Assembly: GCA_039030175.1 (NCBI GenBank)
Contig: JBCCER010000211.1
Coordinates: 1 to 6,964, forward strand
Source of the DNA: JANQGH01 sp039030175
GTDB taxonomy: Bacteria > Pseudomonadota > Alphaproteobacteria > DSM-16000 > Inquilinaceae
DNA length: 6,964 bases
Direction of reading: 5' to 3'
Both the position numbers and the translations under genes were made by a program. This document shows, in pieces, positions 1-6,268 of the stretch; within the stretch, counting starts at the first letter, position 1; each line of letters begins with the position of its first letter. Under the pieces are notes generated by a model. That model was not told the DNA's origin, made no database searches, and worked only from the letters and a program-made list of their open reading frames with translations.

Positions 1-323
1 CCGGCGACGCCGACCGCAATATTGTGCACCTAACCCATCGAGACGGCATCGACATCACGATATCCGTTGTCTCCGACATGATCGGTGGCGCCGGTTTGCT
101 GACGCTTGCCGGCACAAATGGCGGCATACAACTCCGATCAAATGACACCTATCACGCCTTCAAGACCCAGCTTGAGAGCTACGTTAGATATCTGCGGACA
201 GGGCAACCGCCTGTGCCTTTTGAGGAAACGAGCGAACTCATGATGCTAGTCATCGCCGGTATCGAAAGCCGCGAACAGGGTGGGCGTCAGATCATGCTGA
301 GCGAAATGGAGAACAGCCCATGA
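1..323 (+). CDS. Gfo/Idh/MocA family dehydrogenase, C-terminal fragment (5' end outside window)
   Basis: This is the last ~107 residues of a protein whose reading frame is open from base 3 to the TGA at 321-323; the N-terminal Rossmann (NAD-binding) half lies outside the window. The visible part matches the C-terminal alpha/beta domain of Gfo/Idh/MocA oxidoreductases: a beta strand with the LTLAGTNGGI stretch, a helix with TYHAFKTQLESYVRYLRTG, then the closing PPVPFEETSELMMLVIAG segment and the ESREQGGRQI ending typical of the family. Members oxidise or reduce sugars, inositols and amino sugars with NAD(P). The GTG at 24 is an internal codon and not the true start. The stop overlaps the next start (ATGA), so it is the upstream partner of the SDR in one operon. 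Substrate cannot be told from this fragment; C1 or C3 oxidation of a sugar derivative is the natural guess. Confidence 0.8.
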   Translation, partial: GDADRNIVHLTHRDGIDITISVVSDMIGGAGLLTLAGTNGGIQLRSNDTYHAFKTQLESYVRYLRTGQPPVPFEETSELMMLVIAGIESREQGGRQIMLSEMENSP

Positions 324-1108
324 CCGACGTCATGAAGGCCCTGTCCCTGACCGGCAAGGTAGCGGTGGTCACAGGAGGGGCCGGGCTTTACGGCAGACAG
401 ATCGTTCAAGCCATCGCCGAGGCTGGAGCGACGACGTACATCGCCGCGCGCGGGATGGAGGCACTCGAGCAGGTCGCCATCGAAGAACGCGCGCGAGGCT
501 ATGACGTTCAAGCCTTGCCATTGGATCTCGCCTCTGAAGCCTCAATAGAAGCCCTACACCGTGAGATCGTCGGACGAAGCGGCCGTTGTGATGTGCTGGT
601 CAACAACGCCGTCACACGAAATCCTCAAGCGGTGTGGGGCGGCGGCATGGATGCCTATGGCGAGAGCCTCCGCATCAACGCCTCGGCTCTGTTCAAGATC
701 ACGCACCTGTTCGGCGAGACGATGCGCGAGCACAAATCCGGCTCGATCATCAATATTGGATCGATGATGGGGTCGGTCGGCGTCGAGGCGGCCAACTACG
801 AAGGCACGGACATGCATGCCAACCCTTCGCCAATCTACTTCTACGAAAAGGGTGGGATGCTGAACTTCACGCGATGGGCGGCCAGTATTCTGGGCGCTGA
901 CAATGTGCGCGTGAATTGCGTCTCGCCAGGCGGTTTCGAGAGCGGCCAGCCGGCCCGCTTCATCAATGCCTACAGCGACCGAACGCAACTCGGCCGGATG
1001 GCGAACGAAACCGACCTCAAGGGGGTCATCGTCTTCCTTGCGTCGGACGCGTCGGAGTACATTACCGGCGCGAATATCCCCGTTGACGGTGGTTACACAG
1101 CCAAGTGA
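320..1108 (+). CDS. Short-chain dehydrogenase/reductase (SDR), sugar-dehydrogenase-like
   Basis: A 262-residue classical-length cytoplasmic SDR using NAD(P). Visible motifs: the N-terminal nucleotide-binding turn TGGAGLYG (residues 18-25, a variant of TGxxxGxG), DL at 69-70, NNAV (95-98, variant of NNAG), N120, catalytic S148, and Y173-x3-K177 (YFYEK). PGG at 203-205 and a C-terminal VDGGYTA complete the fold. The serine-to-tyrosine distance is 25 residues instead of the usual 12-13; the extra loop carries YEGTDMHANPSP, which I recall from a gluconate 5-dehydrogenase-like SDR subgroup. The ATG at 320 overlaps the previous TGA and has GGAG at 308-311, eight bases upstream, so this start is well supported. 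It is cotranscribed with an aldolase and a PLP enzyme, which suggests oxidation of a sugar or amino-sugar intermediate. Exact substrate unknown. Confidence 0.9.
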   Translation: MTDVMKALSLTGKVAVVTGGAGLYGRQIVQAIAEAGATTYIAARGMEALEQVAIEERARGYDVQALPLDLASEASIEALHREIVGRSGRCDVLVNNAVTRNPQAVWGGGMDAYGESLRINASALFKITHLFGETMREHKSGSIINIGSMMGSVGVEAANYEGTDMHANPSPIYFYEKGGMLNFTRWAASILGADNVRVNCVSPGGFESGQPARFINAYSDRTQLGRMANETDLKGVIVFLASDASEYITGANIPVDGGYTAK

Positions 1109-1123
1109 CTTCCACTCTGTTTG

Positions 1124-1128
1124 AAAGA
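1124..1128 (+). promoter_or_regulatory. Candidate ribosome-binding site deciding the aldolase start
   Basis: AAAGA (within GAAAGA) lies seven bases before the GTG at 1136. Neither the TTG at 1121 nor the ATG at 1184 has a comparable purine-rich stretch at the right distance, so this site favours the GTG. The match to the 16S tail is weak. Confidence 0.4.
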
Positions 1129-1135
1129 TTTAGGT

Positions 1136-1948
1136 GTGACTGACAAACAACCGTCAGAGTCCGTGACTCCAGCCACTTTTCAGATGCGACCCAGCCGCGT
1201 GCTGCGCAAAATCCGCTCCGGCAAGGTTGCCCGTGTTCTCAAGGTGAACACGCCTGACGCCTCGGTGGCGGAGGTGTTTGCGCAATCCCAGCCCGACGCC
1301 ATCTGGCTGTGCATGGAACATGTCGGCTGCACCTACGCCCAGGTCGAGCATCAAATCCGCGCGGCCAAAATCTACGACGTGGACACCATCCTGCGCGTGC
1401 CGCGCGGCAGCTATAGCGACTATATCCGCGGCTTCGAACTCGACGCCGCCGGCCTGATCGTTCCCCATGTGATGGGGGCTGAGGACGCTACGACCGTACG
1501 CGACATCACCAAATTCGCGCCGCTCGGCCGACGCGCCTTGGATGGCGGCAATGCCGATGGCGGGTTCAACCGGGTCGGATTACTGGACTATCTGAGCCAG
1601 GCCAATGAAGAGCGCTTCGTGTGTCACCAGATCGAGGACCCCGAAGCGGTCCCGCAAATCGAGGCCATTGCTGCGATCGACGGTGTCGATTGCCTGTTCT
1701 TCGGGCCGGGCGACTACTCCGTTGCTCTCGGTATCCCCGGCCAAATGAATCACCCGGACATCGACAAGGTCCGTCGGGTGGTAGCCAAAGCAGCACGCGA
1801 CAATGGCAAGGTTGCAGCGACAGTCTGTGCACCGAAGGACATCCGCGACTATGTGGATATGGGCTATAATCTGCTAAGCGTAGGGGCAGACGTGGTCGCC
1901 CTTGCCCAGTACGCCGACAAGGCAATGGCCGCATTCGAAGACCTCTGA
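1136..1948 (+). CDS. HpcH/HpaI family class II pyruvate aldolase
   Basis: This 270-residue protein (GTG start) belongs to the HpcH/HpaI aldolase family, metal-dependent TIM-barrel enzymes that reversibly cleave 2-keto-3-deoxy acids to pyruvate and an aldehyde. Numbered from the GTG, it shows the active-site acid/base histidine in EHVG (H62), the pyruvate-carboxylate arginine in ILRVPRG (R87), the metal-ligand glutamate in QIED (E167) and the second metal ligand aspartate in FFGPGDYS (D193). All four hallmark residues are therefore present, suggesting an active enzyme. The start is uncertain: TTG at 1121, GTG at 1136 (preceded by AAAGA) and ATG at 1184 are all in frame, and the last begins MRPSRVLRK, close to where I recall related proteins starting. 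It follows the SDR by 27 bases and precedes the PLP enzyme by 21. In this setting it could cleave 2-keto-3-deoxygluconate-like acids; close relatives also act on 2-keto-3-deoxyglucarate or heptenedioate. Confidence 0.88.
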   Translation: MTDKQPSESVTPATFQMRPSRVLRKIRSGKVARVLKVNTPDASVAEVFAQSQPDAIWLCMEHVGCTYAQVEHQIRAAKIYDVDTILRVPRGSYSDYIRGFELDAAGLIVPHVMGAEDATTVRDITKFAPLGRRALDGGNADGGFNRVGLLDYLSQANEERFVCHQIEDPEAVPQIEAIAAIDGVDCLFFGPGDYSVALGIPGQMNHPDIDKVRRVVAKAARDNGKVAATVCAPKDIRDYVDMGYNLLSVGADVVALAQYADKAMAAFEDL

Positions 1949-1969
1949 CACCTGTACCGAGAAACAGCT

Positions 1970-3250
1970 ATGGATATCTCGTCGCTGCGCGACACGGTTC
2001 TTGACGGCCGGACGAAAGGCATTCCGGGCACCGCCAGTCCCTTCAAACTATCGGAGATAGGCACCAAGGGCTGGAATGTCCTGCGCGAAGACATGCCGCT
2101 GCCCCTTATGGTGCTCAAGCGCGCCAACCTCGATCACAACGCTCAGGTTTTCGGTGAGTATCTGACCGAGCACGATTTGTCGCTGGCCCCCCATGGCAAG
2201 ACGACGATGGCGCCGCAAATCTTTGCAGAGCAGCTCGACAGCGGTGCGTGGGGGATGACCGCTGCCACCGTCAACCAGATGCTGGTAATGAACCAATACG
2301 GCGTCCGACGCATCATTTTGGCAAACCAGCTTTTGGGAAAGGCGCATGTCGAGGCAGTTGCGGCGACCATCAACGCCGACCCAGAATTTTCGTTCTACTG
2401 CTTCGTCGATTCAGTGGCCCTACTGGGCAACATCAGCCGGCACTTGAACGGCGCACAGCTCGCCAGCCCAATTCGGCTGCTGATCGAAGTCGGTGTCGAC
2501 GGCGGGCGAACCGGGGTGAGGACCACGCGAAAGGCGTTGGAGATTGCCAATGCAATCGCCGAGGCTGACGAATCAAAGGTCCGGTTTGCCGGCGTCGCGG
2601 CGTTCGAGGGGGTCGTTCCGGGCGCCGACAAGGACCCGGCTCTCATCTCAGAATTTGCACAGAAGGTCGTCGATGTCGCGGCCGCCCTTCCGGCCGGCCT
2701 GTTCAGCGACCTTGATGAGTTCCTTTTGACGGGCGGCGGGTCGTCCTATTTCGACCTGGTGGCGGAGCGGTTCAAGGACCTCTCCCTGCCAGTTCCGGTG
2801 CGGGTCTTGCTGCGCAGCGGCTGCTACATCACCCATGATTCCGGCACTTACAAATCAGCCCAGGACATTGCCCGGGACGACCCTGCCCGAAGTTGGAAAA
2901 GCGCTCTACAACCGGCACTGGAGGCCTGGGCCTATGTGCAGTCACGCCCCGAGCCGGAACTTGCACTGCTGACCATGGGCAAGCGCGACGTGCCCTATGA
3001 TGCTGGGCTTCCCATGCCGCTCAAACTCTATCGACCCGGCACCGGGTTCCTTGATGTGGGAACGGCAGAGATCTTTGCCCTTAATGATCAACACGCGTTC
3101 GTGCGGCTGCACGCGGATAGCGGCTGGCAGGTGGGAGACATGGTTTGCTCGGGAATCTCACATCCCTGCACCGCCTTCGACAAATGGCGATTTTTGCCGG
3201 TGGTCAATGACGACTACGACGTGATCGATGGCGTTCTGACCATGTTCTAA
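1970..3250 (+). CDS. PLP-dependent D-serine dehydratase/D-threonine aldolase-like ammonia-lyase (amino acid deaminase family)
   Basis: A 426-residue fold type III PLP enzyme of the alanine racemase-like barrel, COG3616-type family. The Schiff-base lysine is K77 in LAPHGKTTMAPQ, near the N-terminus as expected. The glycine-rich LTGGGSSYFD segment (positions 258-267) would hold the PLP phosphate. The C-terminal beta domain contains GISHPC with H398-x-C400, matching the His-x-Cys zinc site of vertebrate D-serine dehydratase, and SGCYITHDSGTY precedes it. Eukaryotic relatives dehydrate D-serine to pyruvate and ammonia; bacterial ones include D-threonine and 3-hydroxy-D-aspartate aldolases or dehydratases. 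The length is typical and no key residue is missing. Because an HpaI-type aldolase that uses 2-keto-3-deoxy acids is directly upstream, I infer that it may deaminate a 2-amino-3-hydroxy sugar acid (for example glucosaminate) to a 2-keto-3-deoxy acid. It is the last gene of the operon and converges on the regulator. Confidence 0.9.
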   Translation: MDISSLRDTVLDGRTKGIPGTASPFKLSEIGTKGWNVLREDMPLPLMVLKRANLDHNAQVFGEYLTEHDLSLAPHGKTTMAPQIFAEQLDSGAWGMTAATVNQMLVMNQYGVRRIILANQLLGKAHVEAVAATINADPEFSFYCFVDSVALLGNISRHLNGAQLASPIRLLIEVGVDGGRTGVRTTRKALEIANAIAEADESKVRFAGVAAFEGVVPGADKDPALISEFAQKVVDVAAALPAGLFSDLDEFLLTGGGSSYFDLVAERFKDLSLPVPVRVLLRSGCYITHDSGTYKSAQDIARDDPARSWKSALQPALEAWAYVQSRPEPELALLTMGKRDVPYDAGLPMPLKLYRPGTGFLDVGTAEIFALNDQHAFVRLHADSGWQVGDMVCSGISHPCTAFDKWRFLPVVNDDYDVIDGVLTMF

Positions 3251-3251
3251 A

Positions 3252-3279
3252 GGCGAGAGGTCCCGCCAGCTAGGGCTGG
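3252..3279. terminator. Weak hairpins between convergent genes (possible bidirectional terminator)
   Basis: Only 19 bases separate the two converging stop codons. Two small inverted repeats lie here: GGCG (3252-3255) with CGCC (3264-3267), and CCAGC (3266-3270) with GCTGG (3275-3279) around a TAGG loop. They are mutually exclusive because they share 3266-3267. Neither is followed by a T-run on either strand, so intrinsic termination would be poor. I list it as the only candidate structure in the junction. Confidence 0.22.
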
Positions 3280-4265
3280 AAATGCGCCGGGAAGCTGTGC
3301 ACAGCACCCTTTGCCCGACGATCTTCCAGATTGGAATAGATGACCGGCAAAATGGTGTGCATCCATTCATCGGTGCTGACAGCAAATCCCGGGCGATCGC
3401 TGTCTAAGACGAAGGCGTAGATCTTGGTTTCGGGCCGCGTATGGCTTTCGATCAAGGACGTCCATTCGGACGGTGCATAGCCAAACACGATGTCCGGATC
3501 ATACTGGGTGAGGGCCTCCTTCAACGGGTCGACATTGTCGAGCCCCATCTCCTGGTTGACCTTTACGATGTGAAGGTCGCAGTCGGTACCTCGCTCTTCG
3601 CATGCCTTTTGCGCTGCCTCCCGGCGCAAACGCTGTTCGTTTGAACTGATCTCGCTGTCGAGATAGAGGACGCTTAGCGGGCCGCCGTCGAAATGCGCAA
3701 ACATCTCGCGAAACGCTTCGCCATAATCGATGCGATAGCTGTGCACCTTGGGGTGGATCAGGGTCTGATCAATGACGCTGACTTGCGTGGAGGCCTTGTC
3801 CAGAAAGTCCAGGTTCGTTTCGCCGGTGATCGACGTTAGGACAATGACGTCAAGCGCGTCCCAAACCGCCATCGGCATTTTCGCATTGGTGAAGCTGCCC
3901 AGAATGAATTCGTGCCCATCCGAAACGACGGCTTTTTCAAGCTGAACGACCAGCTTGGTGTAAAATTCGTTATTGAAGATGCCGCCGCCAACCACGTCGC
4001 GGTTATAGAAGAAGCCAACCCGGTGGTGGGCCTCGGCCCAGGGCGCGCGAACGAGAAACGAGCCTTTGCCTACTTGCCGGCGAATGACCCCATCGGCCTC
4101 CAGGTCCTTCAAAGTCTTGATCACGGTGATCAGCGAAAAGTCGCAGAACTTCATGATCTCGTTTTGAGATTCGATCCGGTCCCCGGCGCGAATGCCGTTG
4201 GTCTTCCAGCGTCGAAAGAGCTGGTTGCGCAGTTGCAAGTGGCGCGGCGCGAGGTCCGTGTTCAC
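3270..4265 (-). CDS. GntR-family transcriptional regulator with LacI/periplasmic-binding-like sensor domain
   Basis: A 331-residue cytoplasmic repressor/activator. Residues about 8-73 form a GntR winged helix: an N-terminal helix (HLQLRNQLFRRW), then IRAGDRIESQNEIMKFC, the recognition helix around SLITVIKTLKDLEADG, and the wing IRRQVGKGSFLV. Residues about 80-331 look like a type I periplasmic-binding-protein fold as in LacI sensors (VGFFYNRD, DVIVLTS, YDPDIVFGYAP), which normally bind a sugar or related small molecule. The GTG at 4265 is preferred over the in-frame TTG at 4280 because it forms a GTGA overlap with the stop of the upstream SDR, giving translational coupling. The gene lies last in a two-gene transcript that diverges from the NagA-like operon, so autoregulation through the intergenic repeats at 5055-5078 is likely. 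Probable targets are that promoter and that of the plus-strand catabolic operon; inducer unknown. Confidence 0.85.
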   Translation of the reverse strand: MNTDLAPRHLQLRNQLFRRWKTNGIRAGDRIESQNEIMKFCDFSLITVIKTLKDLEADGVIRRQVGKGSFLVRAPWAEAHHRVGFFYNRDVVGGGIFNNEFYTKLVVQLEKAVVSDGHEFILGSFTNAKMPMAVWDALDVIVLTSITGETNLDFLDKASTQVSVIDQTLIHPKVHSYRIDYGEAFREMFAHFDGGPLSVLYLDSEISSNEQRLRREAAQKACEERGTDCDLHIVKVNQEMGLDNVDPLKEALTQYDPDIVFGYAPSEWTSLIESHTRPETKIYAFVLDSDRPGFAVSTDEWMHTILPVIYSNLEDRRAKGAVHSFPAHFQP

Positions 4266-5026
4266 GAGTGGAGGTCCCAAGTCATCTGGTTGGCGAGAAT
4301 GCCGCCGTCGATATAGAGCATTTGGCCCGTGATATAGCGCGCTTGCGGGGATGCAAGAAAAACAACGGCATCGCCGACGTCATCGGGCATGCCGATCCGA
4401 CCTAGCGGAATCTGGGCGACCAGGCCCTTACGGGTATCGCCCTTGTTCAAACCGTCTTCGGTCAATGGCGTTTCCACGATGCCCGGCCCTACGCCGTTAA
4501 CCCTGATCCCCTTATCGGCCAAAGAGACCGCGAGCGATCTGACCAGCATCAGCACAGCGCCCTTGGAGGCGTCGTAGGCAACGCTATCCTTCTCAGCCGC
4601 TCGCGAGTTCGTCGAACCAACGCAAACGATGCTGGACCCCTCCTGCCCTGGTTCAAGGCAGGCGGCGAAGGCTTGGGCACAATACAGGTACCCCTTGACG
4701 TTGAGATCAAACGTCTGGTCGACAGCCTCCTCCGACAAGCTGGCAAAGTCGGCGTCGCGAAAGGTGCCGGCGTTGCAAACAAGCGTATTGATGCGGCCCA
4801 AACGCAGCTTGGCACCGTCAATCAGTTGTTGCGTACCGGACCTCGCGGACAAGTCGGCCTGAACGAAATGGCACTCCGTTAGCCGAGACAAACGCCCGGT
4901 TGCGCCGGAATGATCTGGTTCGTGAGAGTTGATGACCAGCCGGGCGCCCCCGCGCGCGAATGCTTCGGCAATGGCATATCCGATCCCTTGGGTCGAGCCG
5001 GTTACGCACACGCCGCCATCGGCCAT
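4262..5026 (-). CDS. Short-chain dehydrogenase/reductase (SDR), classical type
   Basis: A 254-residue classical SDR with all hallmarks: TGSTQGIG (residues 9-16) for NAD(P) binding, D58, CNAG (84-87, a variant of NNAG), N109, catalytic S138, Y151-x3-K155 (YDASK), PGIVETP after the active site, and DGG near the C-terminus. It resembles 3-oxoacyl-ACP reductase/glucose 1-dehydrogenase-type enzymes that commonly serve sugar catabolism. It is not a close copy of the plus-strand SDR: it has the normal serine-to-tyrosine spacing (13) and a different cofactor turn, so the two probably act on different intermediates. The ATG at 5026 has AAGG about nine bases upstream. Its TGA overlaps the start of the GntR gene, so enzyme and regulator are made together. 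It is the first gene leftward from the divergent promoter region. Confidence 0.9.
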   Translation of the reverse strand: MADGGVCVTGSTQGIGYAIAEAFARGGARLVINSHEPDHSGATGRLSRLTECHFVQADLSARSGTQQLIDGAKLRLGRINTLVCNAGTFRDADFASLSEEAVDQTFDLNVKGYLYCAQAFAACLEPGQEGSSIVCVGSTNSRAAEKDSVAYDASKGAVLMLVRSLAVSLADKGIRVNGVGPGIVETPLTEDGLNKGDTRKGLVAQIPLGRIGMPDDVGDAVVFLASPQARYITGQMLYIDGGILANQMTWDLHS

Positions 5027-5054
5027 CGGTTAGCCTTGCCATCATCAATTAGTG

Positions 5055-5078
5055 TGTTAGCATTATAACATAATAATG
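5055..5078. promoter_or_regulatory. Overlapping inverted repeats, candidate GntR operator
   Basis: Two overlapping perfect inverted repeats occur in the divergent promoter. The first is TGTTA (5055-5059), a six-base spacer, TAACA (5066-5070). The second is CATTAT (5061-5066), a six-base spacer, ATAATG (5073-5078). Both cover the best -10 boxes on both strands, a geometry suited to a dimeric repressor that shuts off both directions. The GntR regulator coded in the leftward transcript is the obvious binder. AT-rich DNA yields short palindromes by chance, so this stays a candidate. Confidence 0.42.
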
Positions 5079-5079
5079 T

Positions 5080-5082
5080 GGG
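5080..5082 (+). promoter_or_regulatory. Weak ribosome-binding site favouring ATG 5090
   Basis: GGG sits seven bases before the ATG at 5090 and is the only Shine-Dalgarno-like triplet here. The alternative GTG start at 5078 is preceded by A/T bases only and lies inside the inverted repeat. This favours the ATG, but the site is minimal. Confidence 0.3.
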
Positions 5083-5089
5083 TCTTTTG

Positions 5090-6268
5090 ATGCAAGTCAA
5101 CCAGCGGTGGACGAACGTTTCGGTCACGACGGTGGACGGCGTTGTCAACCGCGACCTGCTGATCGTCGGCGACAAATTCGGCGACTTGATCGACCCCGAC
5201 ACCGCAGACAGCGATGACTGGCAACTCATCGACGGAAACGGCTCGATTCTCTATCCCGGTATGATCGACCTGCTGCAGCACGGCATGCAGCGGCACCTCT
5301 ATAGCGATGCGACGCCGGGGGCGGTTGAGGAAACGTCGCAGTTTTTGCTCAGGTGCGGGACTACCGGATTTCTGCCCTCGATCGGCGCCACACCCGCCGA
5401 TCGAATGGAAGGCGTCTTGCGGGATCTCAGCGCGCAGTGCCGCTCAGCAACAGGTGCAAGCGCGATCGGTGTCCACTCCGAAGGCCCGTGTTTTGCGTTG
5501 GCTGGCGCGCACAATCCGGAGAATCTTGGCAGGCCTGGGACAGCGCTCGCCGACGCCATGCTCGAGGCGACGGACGGGGCTCTCAAGGCCGTCACGCTAG
5601 CGCCAGAGCTTCCCGGATCGCAAGAATTCATCGGCGCGCTTAAGGCGGAACGGGTTTCCATTCATCTCGGTCACAGCTTTGCGGCCCCCGAGGATGTATC
5701 GCGCTATGTTTCCTGGGGCATTGACGCGGTCACGCATATGTACAATGTCATGCCGACACTGCCGTCGGACAGCTCGGGCATCCACCCCTTCTCGCTTCCT
5801 GACGCCCTATTGGCTGAAAAAGACCTCGCCCTGGGGCTGATCTGCGATGGCATTCACGTCCATCCCAAGCTTGTCCAGGTGCTGGCCCAGCTCCCGGCCC
5901 ATCGCGTGTTCCTAGAGACCGACGCGATGAAATATGCCGGGGATGAGGACACCGAGTTTGAGTTTTACCCCGGCTATTGGGTGCGCAGCGAGCGCGGCAA
6001 TGCTGTGCGCGACAGGCAAGGTGGCCTGTGCGGCTCTTCGCTGACGCCAGATGAAGCGATGCGCAATTACATCCGCTTGGGCGAAACCGACCTTGTCGGC
6101 GCAGCGCACGCAACCAGCCTGGTGCCCGCGCGCGTTCTCGGGATGGACGACGAATTGGGCAGCATCGCACCGGGCAAGCAGGCGGACTTCGTGGTTCTCG
6201 AACCAAAAAGTCTCACCGTGCAAGCGACCTATATGGGAGGCACCAAGCGTTACGAGCTTGGCTCATGA
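5090..6268 (+). CDS. NagA-like N-acetyl amino sugar deacetylase (amidohydrolase superfamily)
   Basis: A 392-residue amidohydrolase of the N-acetylglucosamine-6-phosphate deacetylase family. Numbered from ATG 5090: the strand-1 motif is YPGMIDLLQHG (56-65), where the usual HxH reads L62-Q63-H64; the metal glutamate is E131 in HSEGP; metal histidines are H195 (LGHS) and H216 (THMYNVMP); D253-G-I-H256 follows; catalytic D278 is in ETDAMKYAG; GSSLT and the C-terminal LGSIAPGKQADFVVL close the fold. The metal site lacks the first His, as in the mononuclear E. coli enzyme. The segment after THMYNVMP, where NagA has an arginine gripping the sugar phosphate, reads LPSDSSGIHP with no arginine, so the substrate may be non-phosphorylated. 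An in-frame GTG at 5078 is a less likely start. It leads an operon with two small proteins. Family assignment is firm; substrate is inferred, and another N-acyl compound is possible. Confidence 0.85.
   Translation: MQVNQRWTNVSVTTVDGVVNRDLLIVGDKFGDLIDPDTADSDDWQLIDGNGSILYPGMIDLLQHGMQRHLYSDATPGAVEETSQFLLRCGTTGFLPSIGATPADRMEGVLRDLSAQCRSATGASAIGVHSEGPCFALAGAHNPENLGRPGTALADAMLEATDGALKAVTLAPELPGSQEFIGALKAERVSIHLGHSFAAPEDVSRYVSWGIDAVTHMYNVMPTLPSDSSGIHPFSLPDALLAEKDLALGLICDGIHVHPKLVQVLAQLPAHRVFLETDAMKYAGDEDTEFEFYPGYWVRSERGNAVRDRQGGLCGSSLTPDEAMRNYIRLGETDLVGAAHATSLVPARVLGMDDELGSIAPGKQADFVVLEPKSLTVQATYMGGTKRYELGS

Larger units (their letters stand above)
5027..5089. promoter_or_regulatory. Divergent promoter region between SDR-gntR and the NagA-like operon
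   Basis: This 63-base gap separates two divergent transcripts, so both promoters should be in it or reach into the first codons. Its centre (5050-5078) is strikingly AT-rich against the GC-rich surroundings. Leftward, a perfect TATAAT is read on the minus strand at 5062-5067 but its -35 is poor (TCAAAA at 5085-5090); alternatively TTGACT (minus strand, 5095-5100) pairs with TATTAT (5070-5075) at a long 19-base spacing. Rightward, TATAAC (5064-5069) or CATAAT (5069-5074) could serve as -10 boxes, without a clear -35 at standard distance. Confidence 0.6.

Noticed and set aside
554..988. 144-residue minus-strand open frame inside the first SDR
   Set aside because: Antisense to a well-supported SDR with all catalytic residues; no motif recognised.
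3266..3279. Intrinsic terminator at the convergent junction as a firm call
   Set aside because: Five-base stem with no T-run on either strand; kept only as a low-confidence feature.
3912..4316. 134-residue plus-strand open frame across the regulator and SDR end
   Set aside because: Antisense to the GntR winged helix and spans a gene junction; no recognisable domain.
320..5026. The two SDR genes as a recent duplication
   Set aside because: Motif variants (TGGAGLYG versus TGSTQGIG), Ser-Tyr spacing (25 versus 13) and C-termini differ too much; they are ordinary distant members of a large family.
5748..6206. 152-residue minus-strand open frame inside the NagA-like gene
   Set aside because: Proline/arginine/cysteine-rich composition without motifs, antisense to a gene with clear family motifs.
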